Below are positions 32,406 to 32,582 of a stretch of 32,582 nucleotides of DNA, one piece after another (position 1 is the first letter of the stretch; each line of letters starts with the position of its first letter). A model generated the notes under the pieces. That model saw nothing but the letters and a program-made list of their open reading frames with translations. It was not told where the DNA came from and did no database searches. The DNA comes from Maribacter sp. 4G9 (GTDB lineage: Bacteria > Bacteroidota > Bacteroidia > Flavobacteriales > Flavobacteriaceae). The position numbers and the translations under genes are program-made. The DNA is taken from the NCBI RefSeq assembly GCF_002742265.1, contig NZ_MDGL01000063.1:1-32582 (forward strand), in the 5' to 3' direction.

Positions 32406-32582
32406 ATGAATAAATATAAAGAAACTTATGGAGTTGACATCAGTAAGGATGTCTTTGATGTACATGGTAGTAACAAAGGTCACGACCAGTATAAGAACGA
32501 TGAAACTGGATTCAAGAAATACCTTAAAGAATTACCTGAAGGTTCATTGGTGGTAATGGAAGCTACTGGTTATTATCATTAC
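32406..32582 (+). CDS. IS110-family transposase, N-terminal part (cut by window end)
   Basis: ATG at 32406 opens a frame that runs to the last base (59 residues). The start YKETYGVDISKDVFDVHG contains the first catalytic Asp (Asp11) of the RuvC-like DEDD domain, and VVMEATGYYHY contains the Glu (Glu52). These are the first two acidic residues of IS110-type recombinases. The serine-containing C-terminal domain lies beyond the window. The long non-coding leader upstream favours the IS110 subgroup, in which the guide RNA precedes the gene, over the IS1111 subgroup. Confidence 0.88.
   Translation, partial: MNKYKETYGVDISKDVFDVHGSNKGHDQYKNDETGFKKYLKELPEGSLVVMEATGYYHY

Larger units (their letters stand above)
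32194..32582 (+). mobile_element. IS110-family element, left end (truncated by window end)
   Basis: It consists of a 212-bp non-coding leader and the first 59 codons of a DEDD transposase. The left boundary is inferred from the point where the cruciform repeat loses its symmetry (after 32193). IS110 elements lack conventional terminal inverted repeats, so the boundary may be off by a few bases. Confidence 0.7.

Noticed and set aside
1-32582. CRISPR arrays, rRNA or tRNA genes
   Set aside because: No regularly spaced direct repeats, and no rRNA or tRNA-like sequence was noticed on either strand.

Overview
The window looks like a chromosomal stretch of a marine-type Flavobacteriaceae (Bacteroidota). 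The evidence is protein-family content (DUF4038 glycosidase, VPS10/BNR propeller protein, GalE-type threonine dehydrogenase, M28 peptidases), lipoproteins ending in L-x-S-C, weak or absent Shine-Dalgarno sites, and a TAnnTTTG-type -7 element. The genus cannot be fixed from sequence alone.

Layout. (1) 1-1599: the 3' end of an IS1595-type transposase gene abuts a DUF4038 glycosidase gene that is split by one in-frame TAA. (2) 1658-7257: seven tightly packed + strand genes. These are a YjdJ-like acetyltransferase, a YjdI/CDGSH iron-sulfur fusion, then a sugar isomerase/epimerase, an enolase-superfamily dehydratase, a VOC protein, a D-2-hydroxyacid dehydrogenase and an exported M20 amidohydrolase, which read like one catabolic operon. 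(3) 7328-26574: ordinary core or accessory genes: exported and membrane M28 peptidases, an SGNH hydrolase, an 11-Asp-box propeller protein, a Qnr-like pentapeptide protein, VOC, rhodanese, CBS, SDRs, TPR, a CDF transporter, PPOX-fold and ASCH lipoprotein genes. Interspersed are a palindrome-plus-189-bp repeat (9785-10173) and a 200-bp fold-back element (21509-21709). (4) 26587-32193: a visibly more AT-rich accessory island bounded by two long cruciform repeats. It carries a two-gene Gabija anti-phage system (gajA-gajB), a second copy of the palindrome/189-bp repeat, several small palindromes, a small membrane-protein gene and an orphan CDI-type immunity gene. (5) 32194-32582: the left end of an IS110-family element.

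The most notable signal is the 212-bp leader of the IS110 element. It folds on paper into a 5' stem-loop and two successive stem / internal-loop / hairpin modules, the architecture of an IS110 bridge RNA. The 5' strand of the first internal loop contains TATACACG, identical to the 8 bases of chromosomal flank at the inferred insertion point, which lies at the foot of a cruciform repeat. This is what a target guide should look like. The folding was done by eye and the right end of the element lies outside the window, so the call is testable rather than proven.

In the island, GajA (ATPase plus TOPRIM nuclease) and GajB (UvrD-like helicase) overlap by 17 nt and should act as one complex. The immunity gene has no toxin partner in view. 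The repeats at the island edges and inside it suggest that it was assembled by recombination or insertion at repeats rather than inherited with the neighbouring genes.
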